Assembly: GCF_012349115.1 (NCBI RefSeq)
Contig: NZ_PQIG01000101.1
Location: 1-57,173, forward strand
From: Rhizobium ruizarguesonis
GTDB taxonomy: Bacteria > Pseudomonadota > Alphaproteobacteria > Rhizobiales > Rhizobiaceae
Length of the DNA: 57,173 nt
Direction of reading: 5' to 3'
In this document: positions 27,928 to 37,163 of the stretch, one piece after another
Numbering within the stretch: position 1 is the first letter of the stretch
Layout: the number at the start of each line of letters is the position of its first letter
Notes under the pieces: model-generated
Told to the model about the DNA's origin: nothing
The model's database searches: none
Seen by the model: the letters and a program-made list of their open reading frames with translations, nothing else
Translations under genes and position numbers: made by a program

Positions 27928-28791
27928 ATGAGAAACTGGATTTCGCTGCAGGCCGATTTTGGCGATCTTCAATACCGCAAGAACGTCTATGTCTTCGCCC
28001 TGAAGATGGCTTTTCTTGCCGTTATTCTCTCAGGAGTCATTATCGCATTGACGATGCCGTCGCTCGATCTTCTCGGGCTTCTACCGGTGACGCTCGCCCA
28101 TGCAATCGGCTTCAGCGCGATCTTCTCCTGGCTGATCGGCGGTACCGTTTCCGGCATGCTCTCGCTGTTTGCCGGCTTTGCCATGCGCGATCTCGCGCTC
28201 TCGCGGGCGGAATTCGAAAAGCTCAGCCGCACGGATACGCTTTCCGGACTGCTCAACCGGCGCGCTTTTACCGAGGCGCTTGAGAATACCGATGGCAACG
28301 CGTCGCTGGTCATTTTTGACGTCGACCGTTTCAAGACGATCAACGACCGCTTCGGCCATGGCTGCGGTGATGCCGTCATCATCGCCGTTTCGGCCATGCT
28401 GACATCCGCCTTCGATGAGATGTCCGTCGTCGCACGGCTGGGTGGGGAGGAGTTCGGCGTCATCGTCTCCGGGGAGCCGCTCGAGGCGCGTATGGAGCGC
28501 GTCGAAAGCGTCCGAGCCCGGATCGCCGGCGGCGCCATGAAAGCCGAGGGGCACGATATCCGCATCACCGTTTCCGGCGGCGTTGCCGATCTCGTCGCCG
28601 GGCGCACCAAGCAGGCGGCCTATGCCTCCGCCGACCGGGCGCTCTATCTCGCCAAGGCACTTGGGCGCAATCGCGTCGTCCACGAACGGGAAGGTCTGCA
28701 TCACGCCTGGCACGGGCTTGTCGACAACGGCGTCGATGGCGAGAACAGAGGCCCGGAGAGCGACAATGTGATGCAGGCTTACGGAATATAA
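27928..28791 (+). CDS. Membrane diguanylate cyclase (GGDEF domain)
   Basis: A 287-residue protein with two hydrophobic segments (about 28-48 and 55-85) and a C-terminal GGDEF domain starting at about residue 100 (LSRTDTLSGLLNRRAF). The active-site loop reads GGEEF, an accepted functional variant, with FDVDRFKTINDRFGH for metal and GTP binding. No clear I-site RxxD lies just upstream of the loop. It should make cyclic di-GMP. The ATG at 27928 has AGGAAGG at eight bases; a TTG at 27919 is possible. It lies between ureC and ureE on the same strand, an unusual place for a signalling gene. Confidence 0.88.
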   Translation: MRNWISLQADFGDLQYRKNVYVFALKMAFLAVILSGVIIALTMPSLDLLGLLPVTLAHAIGFSAIFSWLIGGTVSGMLSLFAGFAMRDLALSRAEFEKLSRTDTLSGLLNRRAFTEALENTDGNASLVIFDVDRFKTINDRFGHGCGDAVIIAVSAMLTSAFDEMSVVARLGGEEFGVIVSGEPLEARMERVESVRARIAGGAMKAEGHDIRITVSGGVADLVAGRTKQAAYASADRALYLAKALGRNRVVHEREGLHHAWHGLVDNGVDGENRGPESDNVMQAYGI

Positions 28792-28877
28792 AAGCCGCAC
28801 CTGGACGAAAGGGCATTGGTGCTTGCATCGGGAAGAGCTATTTTGCATGGTCGTCCTCTCAGCAAAACGGACATATC

Positions 28878-29513
28878 ATGCAGCGCGTCACCTCCTATCT
28901 TCCCGCCGGAACCCCTTCCTCCCATCCGATCGCCCAGGTCAAGCTGCCGCATGATCTGCGCCATCTGCGCCGCAAACTGCTGCATCTGGAAAATGGCGAA
29001 ATGGTCATGCTCGATCTGAAGGATCCGGTGCTTTTCGCCAATGGCGACCTGCTGGTGCGCGACGACGGTGAACTGATCGAGATCCTCGCCGCGGACGAGA
29101 AGCTCTTCGAGGTTCGCGGACGCGACCGAACGCATCTGGTCGAGCTCGCCTGGCATCTCGGCAACCGGCATCTTGCGGCCCAGATCGAGGAAGACCGCAT
29201 CGTCATCCTGCGCGATCATGTCATCCGCACCATGCTGCAGGGCCTCGGCGCCGTCGTCCTCGAGATCAACGAGCCGTTCCAGCCGGCGCGCGGGGCCTAT
29301 CATTCCCAAGGCGGGCATTCTCATGGGCATGATCACGATCACAATCATGACCACGGGCATGATCACGACCTTGATCATAATCACGGCCACGACCATGATC
29401 ATGAACATGGCTACGAGCATGAGCATGAGCACCGCCACGATCGCGGTCATGATCATGACCACGGGCAGGATCATGGTCATGTCCACGGACATCAGGACCA
29501 CAAGCACGACTGA
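28878..29513 (+). CDS. ureE: Urease nickel metallochaperone UreE with His-rich tail
   Basis: A 211-residue UreE. Residues 1-140 contain the two normal domains, including the C-terminal metal-binding motif region RTHLVELAWHLGNRHLAAQI. The last 70 residues are extremely rich in His and Asp (runs of HDHDHNHDHGHDHD type), far longer than in many UreE proteins, and would bind many nickel ions. The coding DNA of the tail is internally repetitive. It delivers nickel to the UreDFG complex and is followed at six bases by ureF. Confidence 0.95.
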   Translation: MQRVTSYLPAGTPSSHPIAQVKLPHDLRHLRRKLLHLENGEMVMLDLKDPVLFANGDLLVRDDGELIEILAADEKLFEVRGRDRTHLVELAWHLGNRHLAAQIEEDRIVILRDHVIRTMLQGLGAVVLEINEPFQPARGAYHSQGGHSHGHDHDHNHDHGHDHDLDHNHGHDHDHEHGYEHEHEHRHDRGHDHDHGQDHGHVHGHQDHKHD

Positions 29514-29519
29514 GCCTCG

Positions 29520-30191
29520 ATGACCAGGGATCGCGAGCTGCAGGCATTGCTGCGTCTGACGGCATGGCTCTCGCCGGCCTTTCCGATCGGCAGCTTTGCC
29601 TATTCGGGGGGACTGGAGCGGGCGGTAGCCGACGGGTTCGTTACGGATGCGACCTCGCTTGCGGCCTGGATCGGCACTTTGGTCGGCAACGGTTCGGTCT
29701 GGAACGATGCGGTGCTTCTGGCCGAAAGCCACAGGCAACAGGCAGAACCCGCACGCCTTGCCGAAGTCGCTGCACTCGCTGAGGCGCTGGCCGGATCGCG
29801 CGAAAGGCATCAGGAAACGATGCTGCTCGGCGAGGCTTTCCTCGCGGCGGCGCGGGCCTGGCCGGACGGCGTGTTCGAGCGGCTACCTGACAAGGTCGCT
29901 TATCCCATTGCGGTCGGGGCGGTGACGGGCGCGCACGGTATCAGGCCTGAGAAGGCGCTCGTCGTCTTCCTGCATGCCTATGCCTCACAAGCGGTTTCAT
30001 CAGGCATCCGCCTCGGCGTCGCTGGGCAAAGGGGTGGCGTTGCCGTGCTTGCCGGCCTCGAAGAGCACCTCGCGGAGATCGCCCGGCGGGCGGCGACCTC
30101 GACGCTCGATGATCTGGGTTCGGCGACGGTGCAGGCCGATATTGCCAGCCTGCGCCACGAGACGCAGGCGACGCGGCTGTTCCGCTCGTGA
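29520..30191 (+). CDS. ureF: Urease accessory protein UreF
   Basis: A 223-residue UreF. It carries the family blocks LLRLTAWLSPAFPIGSFAYS, GGLERAV and, later, YPIAVGAVTGAHGI, with VSSGIRLGVAGQRGGV near the C-terminus. It works with UreD to position apo-urease and control UreG GTPase action. The ATG at 29520 lies six bases after ureE, and its stop is 90 bases before ureG. Confidence 0.95.
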   Translation: MTRDRELQALLRLTAWLSPAFPIGSFAYSGGLERAVADGFVTDATSLAAWIGTLVGNGSVWNDAVLLAESHRQQAEPARLAEVAALAEALAGSRERHQETMLLGEAFLAAARAWPDGVFERLPDKVAYPIAVGAVTGAHGIRPEKALVVFLHAYASQAVSSGIRLGVAGQRGGVAVLAGLEEHLAEIARRAATSTLDDLGSATVQADIASLRHETQATRLFRS

Positions 30192-30281
30192 TTGTCCGAA
30201 ATTATCGCGGCGGCTGCGTCATTTGACGGTGGCGCGGGCGGGCGGCTTCGTTATCATCGGGGTTCGATTGGAGTAAGGCAC

Positions 30282-30893
30282 ATGAAATCAAGAAACGGAC
30301 CTTTGCGTGTCGGCATCGGCGGGCCGGTCGGCTCGGGCAAGACGGCGCTGACCGAAAAGCTCTGCAAGGCGATGCGCGACGACTATTCCGTCGCCGTCGT
30401 CACCAACGATATCTATACGACCGAGGATGCCGAGGCGCTGGTGCGGATGCAGGCATTGACTTCGGACCGCATCGTCGGCGTCGAGACAGGCGGCTGCCCG
30501 CATACCGCCATTCGTGAGGATGCGACGATCAATTTGCAGGCGATCGCCGGCCTCAACCAGCGGATCCCCGATCTCGACGTCGTCTTCATCGAATCCGGCG
30601 GCGACAATCTGGCGGCGACCTTTTCGCCTGATCTTGCCGATATCACCATCTATGTCATCTCCGTCTGTCAGGGCGAGGAAATCCCGCGCAAGGGCGGGCC
30701 CGGCATCACCCGGTCGGACCTGCTCGTCATCAACAAGAAGGATCTGGCACCCTATGTCGGTGCCGATCTCGACGTGATGGACCGGGATGCGACGCGCATG
30801 CGCGCTTCGCGCCCCTTCGTCTTCTCCGACATGAAGCGCGGCGACGGCGTCAGCTCGATCGTCAGCTTCCTCAGGGAGCAGGGCGGGCTCTAG
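30282..30893 (+). CDS. ureG: Urease accessory GTPase UreG
   Basis: A 203-residue SIMIBI-class GTPase. The P-loop is GGPVGSGKTAL, the metal-site CPH lies in GVETGGCPHTAIREDA, the switch motif is FIESGGDNL and the base-recognition motif is NKKDLAP. The ATG at 30282 has GGAGTAAGG upstream; the frame is open from 30192 but the extra residues are not UreG-like. It supplies GTP-driven nickel insertion. It is the last gene of the urease cluster and is followed by a RIME-like repeat. Confidence 0.96.
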   Translation: MKSRNGPLRVGIGGPVGSGKTALTEKLCKAMRDDYSVAVVTNDIYTTEDAEALVRMQALTSDRIVGVETGGCPHTAIREDATINLQAIAGLNQRIPDLDVVFIESGGDNLAATFSPDLADITIYVISVCQGEEIPRKGGPGITRSDLLVINKKDLAPYVGADLDVMDRDATRMRASRPFVFSDMKRGDGVSSIVSFLREQGGL

Positions 30894-30894
30894 A

Positions 30895-31030
30895 TCCGGA
30901 TTTAGGCCGGATCGGCCTAAAAACATCCGGATCAAAATCAAAGAATTAGAGCATGATGTCGTCCGAAAACCGCTCACACTTTTCGGCATCATGCTCTAAA
31001 AACCGCTGCACACTTTTGCGCGACATGCGT
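30895..31030. repeat. RIME-like palindromic repeat (copy 3)
   Basis: The palindrome TTTAGGCCGGATCGGCCTAAA flanked by ATCCGGAT is followed by GCATGATGTCGTCCGAAAAC ... CTTTTCGGCATCATGCTC, the reverse of copy 1. Then comes CCGCTGCACACTTTTGCGCG, which matches the element at 106-133. It fills the space between two convergent genes (ureG and the RND pump). Confidence 0.8.
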
Positions 31031-31050
31031 TGGAAATGAACGAAAAACGA

Positions 31051-31080
31051 AACGGGCCGGGAGATCGCCCCCGGCCCGTT
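31051..31080 (-). terminator. Terminator of the RND efflux operon
   Basis: AACGGGCCGGG (31051-31061) and CCCGGCCCGTT (31070-31080) form a perfect 11-pair stem with an eight-base loop. On the minus strand it is followed by TCGTTTTTCG, a fair U tract, 18 bases past the RND stop. Confidence 0.9.
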
Positions 31081-31097
31081 CATTTCCTGGGTTTTGC

Positions 31098-34000
31098 TTA
31101 TTCCGCCGCGAAGGGCGGCAGGCGGAGCACGTTGGTGTCGTTGCCCTTGGCGCTCTTGCGTTTGCTTTCCGGCTTTTCGATCGCGGTCAGGCGCTCTTCC
31201 AGCGAGTCGATGTCGCTGCTGTTCTCGCGGGTGACGCGGGTAAGATCCTCGCGCGACAGCGGCAGTTCCTCTTCGTCCTTCCTGCCGACCAGGCGGCCGA
31301 AAGCCCAGCCGAGCAGGCGGGACAGATCGTCCATGATCAGGAAGAAGGAGGGCACGACGACGAGCGAGAGCACGGTCGAGACGATGATGCCGCCGATCAC
31401 CGCAATCGCCATCGGCGCGCGGAACGAGCCGCCTTCGCCGACACCGAGCGCGGAGGGCAGCATGCCCGCCGACATGGCGATCGAGGTCATGATGATCGGA
31501 CGGGCGCGCTTGCGGCCGGCTTCGACCATGGCCTCGACGCGAGGCATGCCCCGGTGGCGCATCTCAATCGCGAAATCGACGAGCAGGATGGCGTTCTTGG
31601 TGACGACACCCATCAGCATCAGGATGCCGATCATGACGGGCATCGACAGCGGATTGTTGGTGACGAGCAGGCCGGCTGCGACGCCGCCAATGGCGAGCGG
31701 CAACGAGAACAGGATGGTGAAGGGCTGGATCACGTCCTTAAAGAGCAGGATCAGCACCGTCAGCACCAATAGGAGACCCATCAGCATGGCGTTGACGAAG
31801 CTCTGCTGCATCTCGGTCTGCACCTTGGTGTCGCCGCTTTCGGCAAGGTGCACGGTGGCCGGGATGTTGGCCCCATTGACGATCTCGCGGAAGCGGGCCG
31901 AAGCTGTGTCGAGCGCCACGCCCTGCGGCAGGTCGGACCCGATCGAGACGACGCGGTAGCGGTTGTTGCGCTTGATCGAGCTTACGCCTTCCGAATAGTC
32001 GATATTGGCGACGCTTGCGAGCGGCACGGTGCCGCCGCTGGCGGTCTGGATCTTCAGCGCCCGGATGGCTGCGAGATCGCGGCGCATGTCGAGTGAAGTC
32101 TGGACACGGATCGGGATCTGGCGATCGTCGAGCGAGATCTTGGCAAGGGCTGCGTCGACATCGCCGATGGTGGCGACGCGGATCGTCTCGGAGATCTGCT
32201 GCGGCGTGATGCCGAGGCGGGCCGCCTCATCCTTGCGCGGATGAACCTGCAGTTCCGGACGGGGCAGGGCACCGTCGGCGCTGACATTGGCAAGCAGCGG
32301 ATCGGCGCGGAGCTTGGCTTCCAGAATGCCGATGGCGTCGTTCAGATCCTTGTCACTCTTGGAGAGGAAGTTGAAGGAGAGGTCGCGTTCGCCGCGGTCA
32401 TTGAGCTTCAGGATATGGACGTCGGGAATGTCGTGCAGCTTGGCGAAGACTTCCTTTTCGATATTCCACTGCGGACGTTCGCGGCCGTGGACTTCCACCT
32501 TCGGCAGCATCGGGCCGATGACCGGGATATGGCCGAGCACGTCGTTGACCATCTTCTTGACCAGCGATTGGTCGAGCTTGTCGAGTGCCAGCGTGACGGT
32601 CGCACGGCGCAGTTCGAGATCGCCCTTCGGCGATGCGCCGCCGAGAACGAAGACGCTATCGACGCCGTCAATGTCCTTGACCCTGTCGTAGATCGCATCC
32701 GTCGTCTTCTCGGTGTCGTCAAGCCGTGCATTGGGAGGCAGTTCGACGGAGAGAACGATGCGTGAAGCGTCTTCCGGCGGCAGGAAGCTGCCGGGAACCT
32801 GCATCAGCAACATAACGGAGCCGACCAGGAAGGCGAACGCGACAATCAGCGTCGCATAACGCGTGTACCAGCGTCCGGTCGTGCCACGTATGAGACGGGT
32901 GTAGCCGCGCATCAGCAGGCCGTCATTGTCGTGATGATCTTCCATGCCGTCTTCGGCGCGCATCAGATAGGCGGCCATCATCGGGGTGATGAGGCGCGCG
33001 ACCATCAGCGAGAAGAAGACGGAGAAGGCGACGGTCAGGCCGAACTGGATGAAATACTGGCCCGGAATGCCCGGCATGAAGGAAACCGGCACGAAGACGG
33101 CGATGATGGTGAAGGTGGTGGCGATGACGGCAAGGCCGATTTCATCAGCCGCCTCGATCGCCGCTCGATAAGGCGTCTTGCCCATCTTGATGTGGCGGGC
33201 GATGTTTTCGATTTCGACGATCGCATCGTCGACGAGGATGCCGGTCGCGAGCGTCAAGGCGAGGAAGCTGACGAGGTTCAGCGAGAAGCCCATCAGGTCC
33301 ATGATCCAGAAGGTCGGGATCGCGGACAGGGGAAGGGCGATTGCCGAAATCAGCGTCGCGCGCCAGTTCCTGAGGAACAGGAAGACGACGATAACGGCGA
33401 GCAGCGCGCCTTCGAGCAGCGTATGGATGGCGGCTTCGTAGTTGCCATAGGTGAAATAAACCGAATCGTCGATCAGTTCGATCTTCACGTTCGGGTTTTC
33501 GGCCCGCACCTTGTCGAGGCTTTGGCCCACGGTTTCGGCGACGCTGACCTCGCTGGCACCCTTGGAACGGAAAACGCCGAAAGTGACGACGGGCGTATCG
33601 TTGAAGCGCGAGAAGGACTTCGGCTCCTCATAGGTGTCCTTGATGACACCAAGATCGGACAGCTTGACGAAGCGGCCGTTCGGCAGCGCGATCGTCGTGT
33701 CGGCGAGCTCGGCGACGTTGCGGGCGTCGCCCAGAACGCGGATCGCCTGTTCGCTGCCGGCCACCTGGCCGCGGCCGGAGCCGAGATCGATGTTGGTGCC
33801 GCGCAGCTGCTCGTTCACGCTTGCGGCGGTGATGCCATAGGCGTTGAGCTTGTCGGGGGTGAGTTCGATGCGCACTTCGCGCTCGGCGCCGCCGTAGCGG
33901 TCGACGCGGCCGATGCCGGCCTGGCCCTGCAGCGAACGCTTGATCGTGTCGTCAACGAACCAGGAGAGTTCTTCCAGCGACAGGGCAGGCGAGGAAACGG

Positions 34001-34424
34001 CGAAGGTCTGGATCGCCTGGCCTTCGACATCGACCTTGGAGACGATCGGTGCTTCGGCGTTTGCCGGCAGATCGCTGCGGATGCGGTCGATCGCGTCCTT
34101 GGTGTCCTGCACGGCCTGTTCGGTCGGCACTTCCATGCGGAACATGACGTTGGTCTGCGAGCTGCCGTCGGTCACCGTCGACTGGATCTCGTCGATGCCG
34201 GTGATCGAGGCGACGGCGTCTTCGATCTCCTTCGTCACCTGCATTTCGAGTTCAGCAGGCGAAGCGCCGCTTTGAGTCACGCTGATCGAAACCAGCGGTA
34301 CGTCGATGTTGGGAAAGCGGGTGATCGGCAGCGAGTTGAAGGACTGCATGCCGATGAACACCAGCAGGCAGAAGGCCAGCAGCGGTGCGATGGGGTTTCG
34401 AATGGACCAGGCTGAAAAATTCAT
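31098..34424 (-). CDS. RND efflux pump inner-membrane transporter
   Basis: A 1108-residue RND transporter. It begins with SAWSIRNPIAPLLAFCLLVF, has the two large periplasmic loops and 12 membrane helices, and shows the TM4 proton-relay pair in GILVDDAIVEIENI and the matching GVVTKNAILLVDFA in the second half. The last 90 residues are a charged cytoplasmic tail. It is the HAE-1/HAE-2-like type that exports hydrophobic compounds. It lies 12 bases after the adaptor gene and has no outer-membrane channel gene beside it, so it probably uses a shared one. Confidence 0.92.
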   Translation of the reverse strand: MNFSAWSIRNPIAPLLAFCLLVFIGMQSFNSLPITRFPNIDVPLVSISVTQSGASPAELEMQVTKEIEDAVASITGIDEIQSTVTDGSSQTNVMFRMEVPTEQAVQDTKDAIDRIRSDLPANAEAPIVSKVDVEGQAIQTFAVSSPALSLEELSWFVDDTIKRSLQGQAGIGRVDRYGGAEREVRIELTPDKLNAYGITAASVNEQLRGTNIDLGSGRGQVAGSEQAIRVLGDARNVAELADTTIALPNGRFVKLSDLGVIKDTYEEPKSFSRFNDTPVVTFGVFRSKGASEVSVAETVGQSLDKVRAENPNVKIELIDDSVYFTYGNYEAAIHTLLEGALLAVIVVFLFLRNWRATLISAIALPLSAIPTFWIMDLMGFSLNLVSFLALTLATGILVDDAIVEIENIARHIKMGKTPYRAAIEAADEIGLAVIATTFTIIAVFVPVSFMPGIPGQYFIQFGLTVAFSVFFSLMVARLITPMMAAYLMRAEDGMEDHHDNDGLLMRGYTRLIRGTTGRWYTRYATLIVAFAFLVGSVMLLMQVPGSFLPPEDASRIVLSVELPPNARLDDTEKTTDAIYDRVKDIDGVDSVFVLGGASPKGDLELRRATVTLALDKLDQSLVKKMVNDVLGHIPVIGPMLPKVEVHGRERPQWNIEKEVFAKLHDIPDVHILKLNDRGERDLSFNFLSKSDKDLNDAIGILEAKLRADPLLANVSADGALPRPELQVHPRKDEAARLGITPQQISETIRVATIGDVDAALAKISLDDRQIPIRVQTSLDMRRDLAAIRALKIQTASGGTVPLASVANIDYSEGVSSIKRNNRYRVVSIGSDLPQGVALDTASARFREIVNGANIPATVHLAESGDTKVQTEMQQSFVNAMLMGLLLVLTVLILLFKDVIQPFTILFSLPLAIGGVAAGLLVTNNPLSMPVMIGILMLMGVVTKNAILLVDFAIEMRHRGMPRVEAMVEAGRKRARPIIMTSIAMSAGMLPSALGVGEGGSFRAPMAIAVIGGIIVSTVLSLVVVPSFFLIMDDLSRLLGWAFGRLVGRKDEEELPLSREDLTRVTRENSSDIDSLEERLTAIEKPESKRKSAKGNDTNVLRLPPFAAE

Positions 34425-34436
34425 CGGATGGTCTCT

Positions 34437-35627
34437 TTAGTTGGAAGCCGGGGGCTGTTCACGCACCGGAGTGATGTGGTCACCGTCACGGACATAGGCG
34501 CCCGCCTTGGCCACGACCTCATCGCCGGTCTTCAATCCATTGACGATCTCGACATAGGCACCGTCCTGGATGCCGGTCTCGACCTTGGCGTATTTCACCA
34601 CCCCATCCTCGACCCTGCGAGCGGAGGAGCCTTCATTGCTGGTCAGCACGGCGGTCAGCGGAAGCGATACGCCCTCAGTCTCGCGCACGATGATCTCGGC
34701 GCTGCCATACATGCCCGAGCGCGCCTTGCTGTCGTCGTCGATGGAGATATGGACGAGCCCGAGGCGGGTGACCGGATCGACGGTCGGCGAGACCAGGCGC
34801 ACGGAGCCGGACAGCTTCTCGCGGCTGCCGGAGAGCGAAATCGTCGCCTTCTGACCGGCCATGACCCTGACGATGTCGCTTTCGGCGACTTCGGCAACGA
34901 GTTCGATATCGCCGTTACGAATGATGGTGAAGAGCGGATCGCCGTTGCCGGCGGCGATGGCGCCGACCTTGGCGTTCTTGGCCGAGATCGTGCCGGAGAC
35001 CGGTGTCTTCACATCGGTGCGCGCCAGTTTCAGATCGGCATCGGCGATCTGGCTGTCGAAGACCTTGAGATCGGCTACGGAAACTTCGATCGCCTGTTCG
35101 GCGGAGGATACGCGGGCATTGGCGGCGGCGGCAGTCGCATCGGCCTGTTCGACCTGGGCGGTGGAGACCGTGCCCTTCTTACCCATTTCCTGGGCGCGGG
35201 CCTGCTGCTGTCTTGCCTGTTCGGCATTGGCCTGCGCCTCGATGAGCTGGGCGCGCAGCTGGGCAAGGCTTGCCTCACCCTTGGCTCTCGTCGCCAGCAT
35301 CTGGCTCTGATCCAGGATCAGCGCGTCGTCGTTCAGCGTGGCCAGCGTGCTTTCCGCCTCAACCTTGTCGCCGACATCGGCCTTCAGCGTGCGGATGGAG
35401 AGGCCTTCGACCTGCGGCTGGATATAGACTTCCTCGACGGGTTTGACCGTTCCCGTGCCGATGACGCGGTCGACGAGGGTCCGGTTCGTCGCCTGGGTGA
35501 CGACGATCGCCGGCAGGTTCTGCTGCGGCTTTGCGACCGGCGTCTCCTGCGAAAATGCGGTGGATGCAGCAAGTGCCGCTGCAAAAAGAGTAGAGGCGCC
35601 TAGAATTCCAATCGGCTTGCGTGCCAT
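34437..35627 (-). CDS. RND efflux periplasmic adaptor (membrane fusion protein)
   Basis: A 396-residue membrane fusion protein. Residues 1-26 are a signal peptide (ending AFSQ). A lipoyl half (VEGLSIRTLKADVGDKVEAES), a long alpha hairpin rich in Ala, Gln and Glu (about 100-190), the second lipoyl half (TDVKTPVSGTISAKNAKVGA) and beta-barrel domains follow. It pairs with the RND transporter encoded 12 bases downstream. No regulator gene is adjacent. Confidence 0.92.
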   Translation of the reverse strand: MARKPIGILGASTLFAAALAASTAFSQETPVAKPQQNLPAIVVTQATNRTLVDRVIGTGTVKPVEEVYIQPQVEGLSIRTLKADVGDKVEAESTLATLNDDALILDQSQMLATRAKGEASLAQLRAQLIEAQANAEQARQQQARAQEMGKKGTVSTAQVEQADATAAAANARVSSAEQAIEVSVADLKVFDSQIADADLKLARTDVKTPVSGTISAKNAKVGAIAAGNGDPLFTIIRNGDIELVAEVAESDIVRVMAGQKATISLSGSREKLSGSVRLVSPTVDPVTRLGLVHISIDDDSKARSGMYGSAEIIVRETEGVSLPLTAVLTSNEGSSARRVEDGVVKYAKVETGIQDGAYVEIVNGLKTGDEVVAKAGAYVRDGDHITPVREQPPASN

Positions 35628-35967
35628 GCGTCTTCGTCCAATCTTGTGATAAGGTTGGCCGAACTCGAGCGTCTGCCACTCAGCGCGCGATCAGGCCACT
35701 GCCCTTCCTGCATTCTCAGAGGTATCCGCCGATCCTTTGCCGTCTTCATCCCTCGCCGGCAAATTCGGCTTGTAGGTGGTATCGATTTGCTCGATCTACA
35801 AGTCCGGCAGAAAACAATTCCCCATTAGGCGATAATAATTACCATTCCGACGTCAATCAATCACCGCAAGGTTATGTCAACATTACGAAGATTGATCGCG
35901 CCTCATCCCTAAGACGTTTGACGCCCGATAAATGCGACAGTTGCAAGGCATTTTTTTCGGTTGTTGG

Positions 35968-36074
35968 ATGCAGATGATTTAGGCCGACCGACCGGAAATC
36001 TGAATCATCATCTAAATCAAATAGATAGAGAATGTCGTCCGAATGCCGCGGACACTTTTCGGCATCATGCTCCA
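35968..36074. repeat. RIME-like palindromic repeat (copy 4, degenerate)
   Basis: Contains ATGATTTAGGCCGACCGACC, then AATGTCGTCCGAATGCCGCG and CACTTTTCGGCATCATGCTC. It is in the same orientation as copy 3, with several substitutions that weaken its stems. Confidence 0.7.
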
Positions 36075-36083
36075 GAAAAAGAC

Positions 36084-36113
36084 AAAACGCGCGGGAAATC
36101 TCCCGCGCGTTTT
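36084..36113 (-). terminator. Terminator of the NMT1-type ABC operon
   Basis: AAAACGCGCGGGA, loop AATC, TCCCGCGCGTTTT: a perfect 13-pair stem whose ends give U runs on both strands. It lies 21 bases past the stop of the binding-protein gene. Confidence 0.92.
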
Positions 36114-36133
36114 GCTTCGCAATCCTGCCGAAA

Positions 36134-37105
36134 TTATTTGGAAGCGGCGTCGGTGATGTCGTGCGTCCAGGCGCCCGACGGCTCCTTGCTGATGATCTTC
36201 TGGTCGAGCAGTGCCTTTGCCGTGCGAGCATAGAGGGCCTCGTCCAGCTTGCCGGAGCTGTCGCCGACCAGCTTGGCGACTTCACCCATCATGCGCTTCT
36301 GATGGTTGTCGTCCTGGCCGCCATTGTCCATGACGATCTCGGCGGCTTCGTCCGGATTCTCGGTGGCATATTTCCAGCCCTTCATCGAAGCGCGGACGAA
36401 CTTGACCATCTTCTCCTTGAAGGCCGGGTCTTTCAGCTTGTCTTCCATCGCATAGAGGCCGTCTTCGAGAAGGTCGTTGCCCATTTCAGTGTAGTTGAAG
36501 ACCGTCAGTTCTTCCGGCTTGAAGCCGGCATCGATCGCCTGCCAGTATTCGTTATAGGTCATGACGGAGATGCAGTCGGCCTGCTTCTGGACAAGCGGCT
36601 GCACGTCGAAGCTCTGCTTCAGCACCGTGACGCCGTTCGGACCGCCTTCTGTGGACAGGCCGAGCTTGTTCATCCAGGCGAAGAAGGGATACTCGTTGCC
36701 GAAGAACCAGACGCCGAGCGTGTGGCCCTTGAAGTCGGCTTCGGTCTTGACCGGGCCGTCCTTGCGGCAGACCATTTCCAGGCCCGCCTTCTGGTAGGGC
36801 TGGGCGATGTTGACGAGCGGAACGCCCTTTTCGCGGGCAACCAGGGCGCCGCCCATCCAGTCGACGATGACATCGGCGCCGCCGCCGGCGATCACCTGCT
36901 CGGGGGCGATATCGGGGCCACCCGGCTTGATGTCGACGTCGAGGCCTTCTTCCTTATAGAAGCCCTTTTCCTTGGCGACGTAGTAACCGCCGAACTGGCT
37001 CTGCGTGACCCATTTCAGCTGCAGCACCACCTTGTCGGCGGCCATGGCATGGGCCGATGCGAGCGACATCGCGCTCGCCATCATTGCAACCATCAACTTT
37101 CTCAT
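36134..37105 (-). CDS. NMT1/THI5-type ABC substrate-binding protein
   Basis: A 323-residue periplasmic protein. Signal peptide residues 1-23 end AMAAD. The mature N-terminus VVLQLKWVTQSQFGGYYVAK, followed by EKGFYKEEGLDVDIKPGG, is the ThiY/NMT1 signature, shared by importers of pyrimidines and other flat heterocycles. The frame continues upstream to 37174, but the ATG at 37105 with AAGGATAAG starts a good signal peptide. It is the last gene of a four-gene importer operon. Nearby pyrimidine and hydantoin catabolic genes suggest that type of ligand. Confidence 0.88.
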   Translation of the reverse strand: MRKLMVAMMASAMSLASAHAMAADKVVLQLKWVTQSQFGGYYVAKEKGFYKEEGLDVDIKPGGPDIAPEQVIAGGGADVIVDWMGGALVAREKGVPLVNIAQPYQKAGLEMVCRKDGPVKTEADFKGHTLGVWFFGNEYPFFAWMNKLGLSTEGGPNGVTVLKQSFDVQPLVQKQADCISVMTYNEYWQAIDAGFKPEELTVFNYTEMGNDLLEDGLYAMEDKLKDPAFKEKMVKFVRASMKGWKYATENPDEAAEIVMDNGGQDDNHQKRMMGEVAKLVGDSSGKLDEALYARTAKALLDQKIISKEPSGAWTHDITDAASK

Positions 37106-37163
37106 TTTCTTATCCTTACCCTCTGAAGTTATGCCCGGACCCGTTTCTGGAGCCCGCGCGCGC

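Larger units (their letters stand above)
35628..36133. other. Promoter region of the RND pair plus RIME-like repeat
   Basis: About 340 bases upstream of the adaptor gene hold its promoter; the segment 35800-35900 is AT-rich. No gene is supported here. Positions 35968-36074 are a degenerate RIME-like repeat, and 36084-36113 is the terminator of the convergent-side ABC operon. Confidence 0.5.

Noticed and set aside
29298..29513. Repetitive CATGATCAC-like DNA considered as a repeat array or CRISPR
   Set aside because: It is in frame and codes for the His-rich tail of UreE; there are no regular repeat-spacer units.
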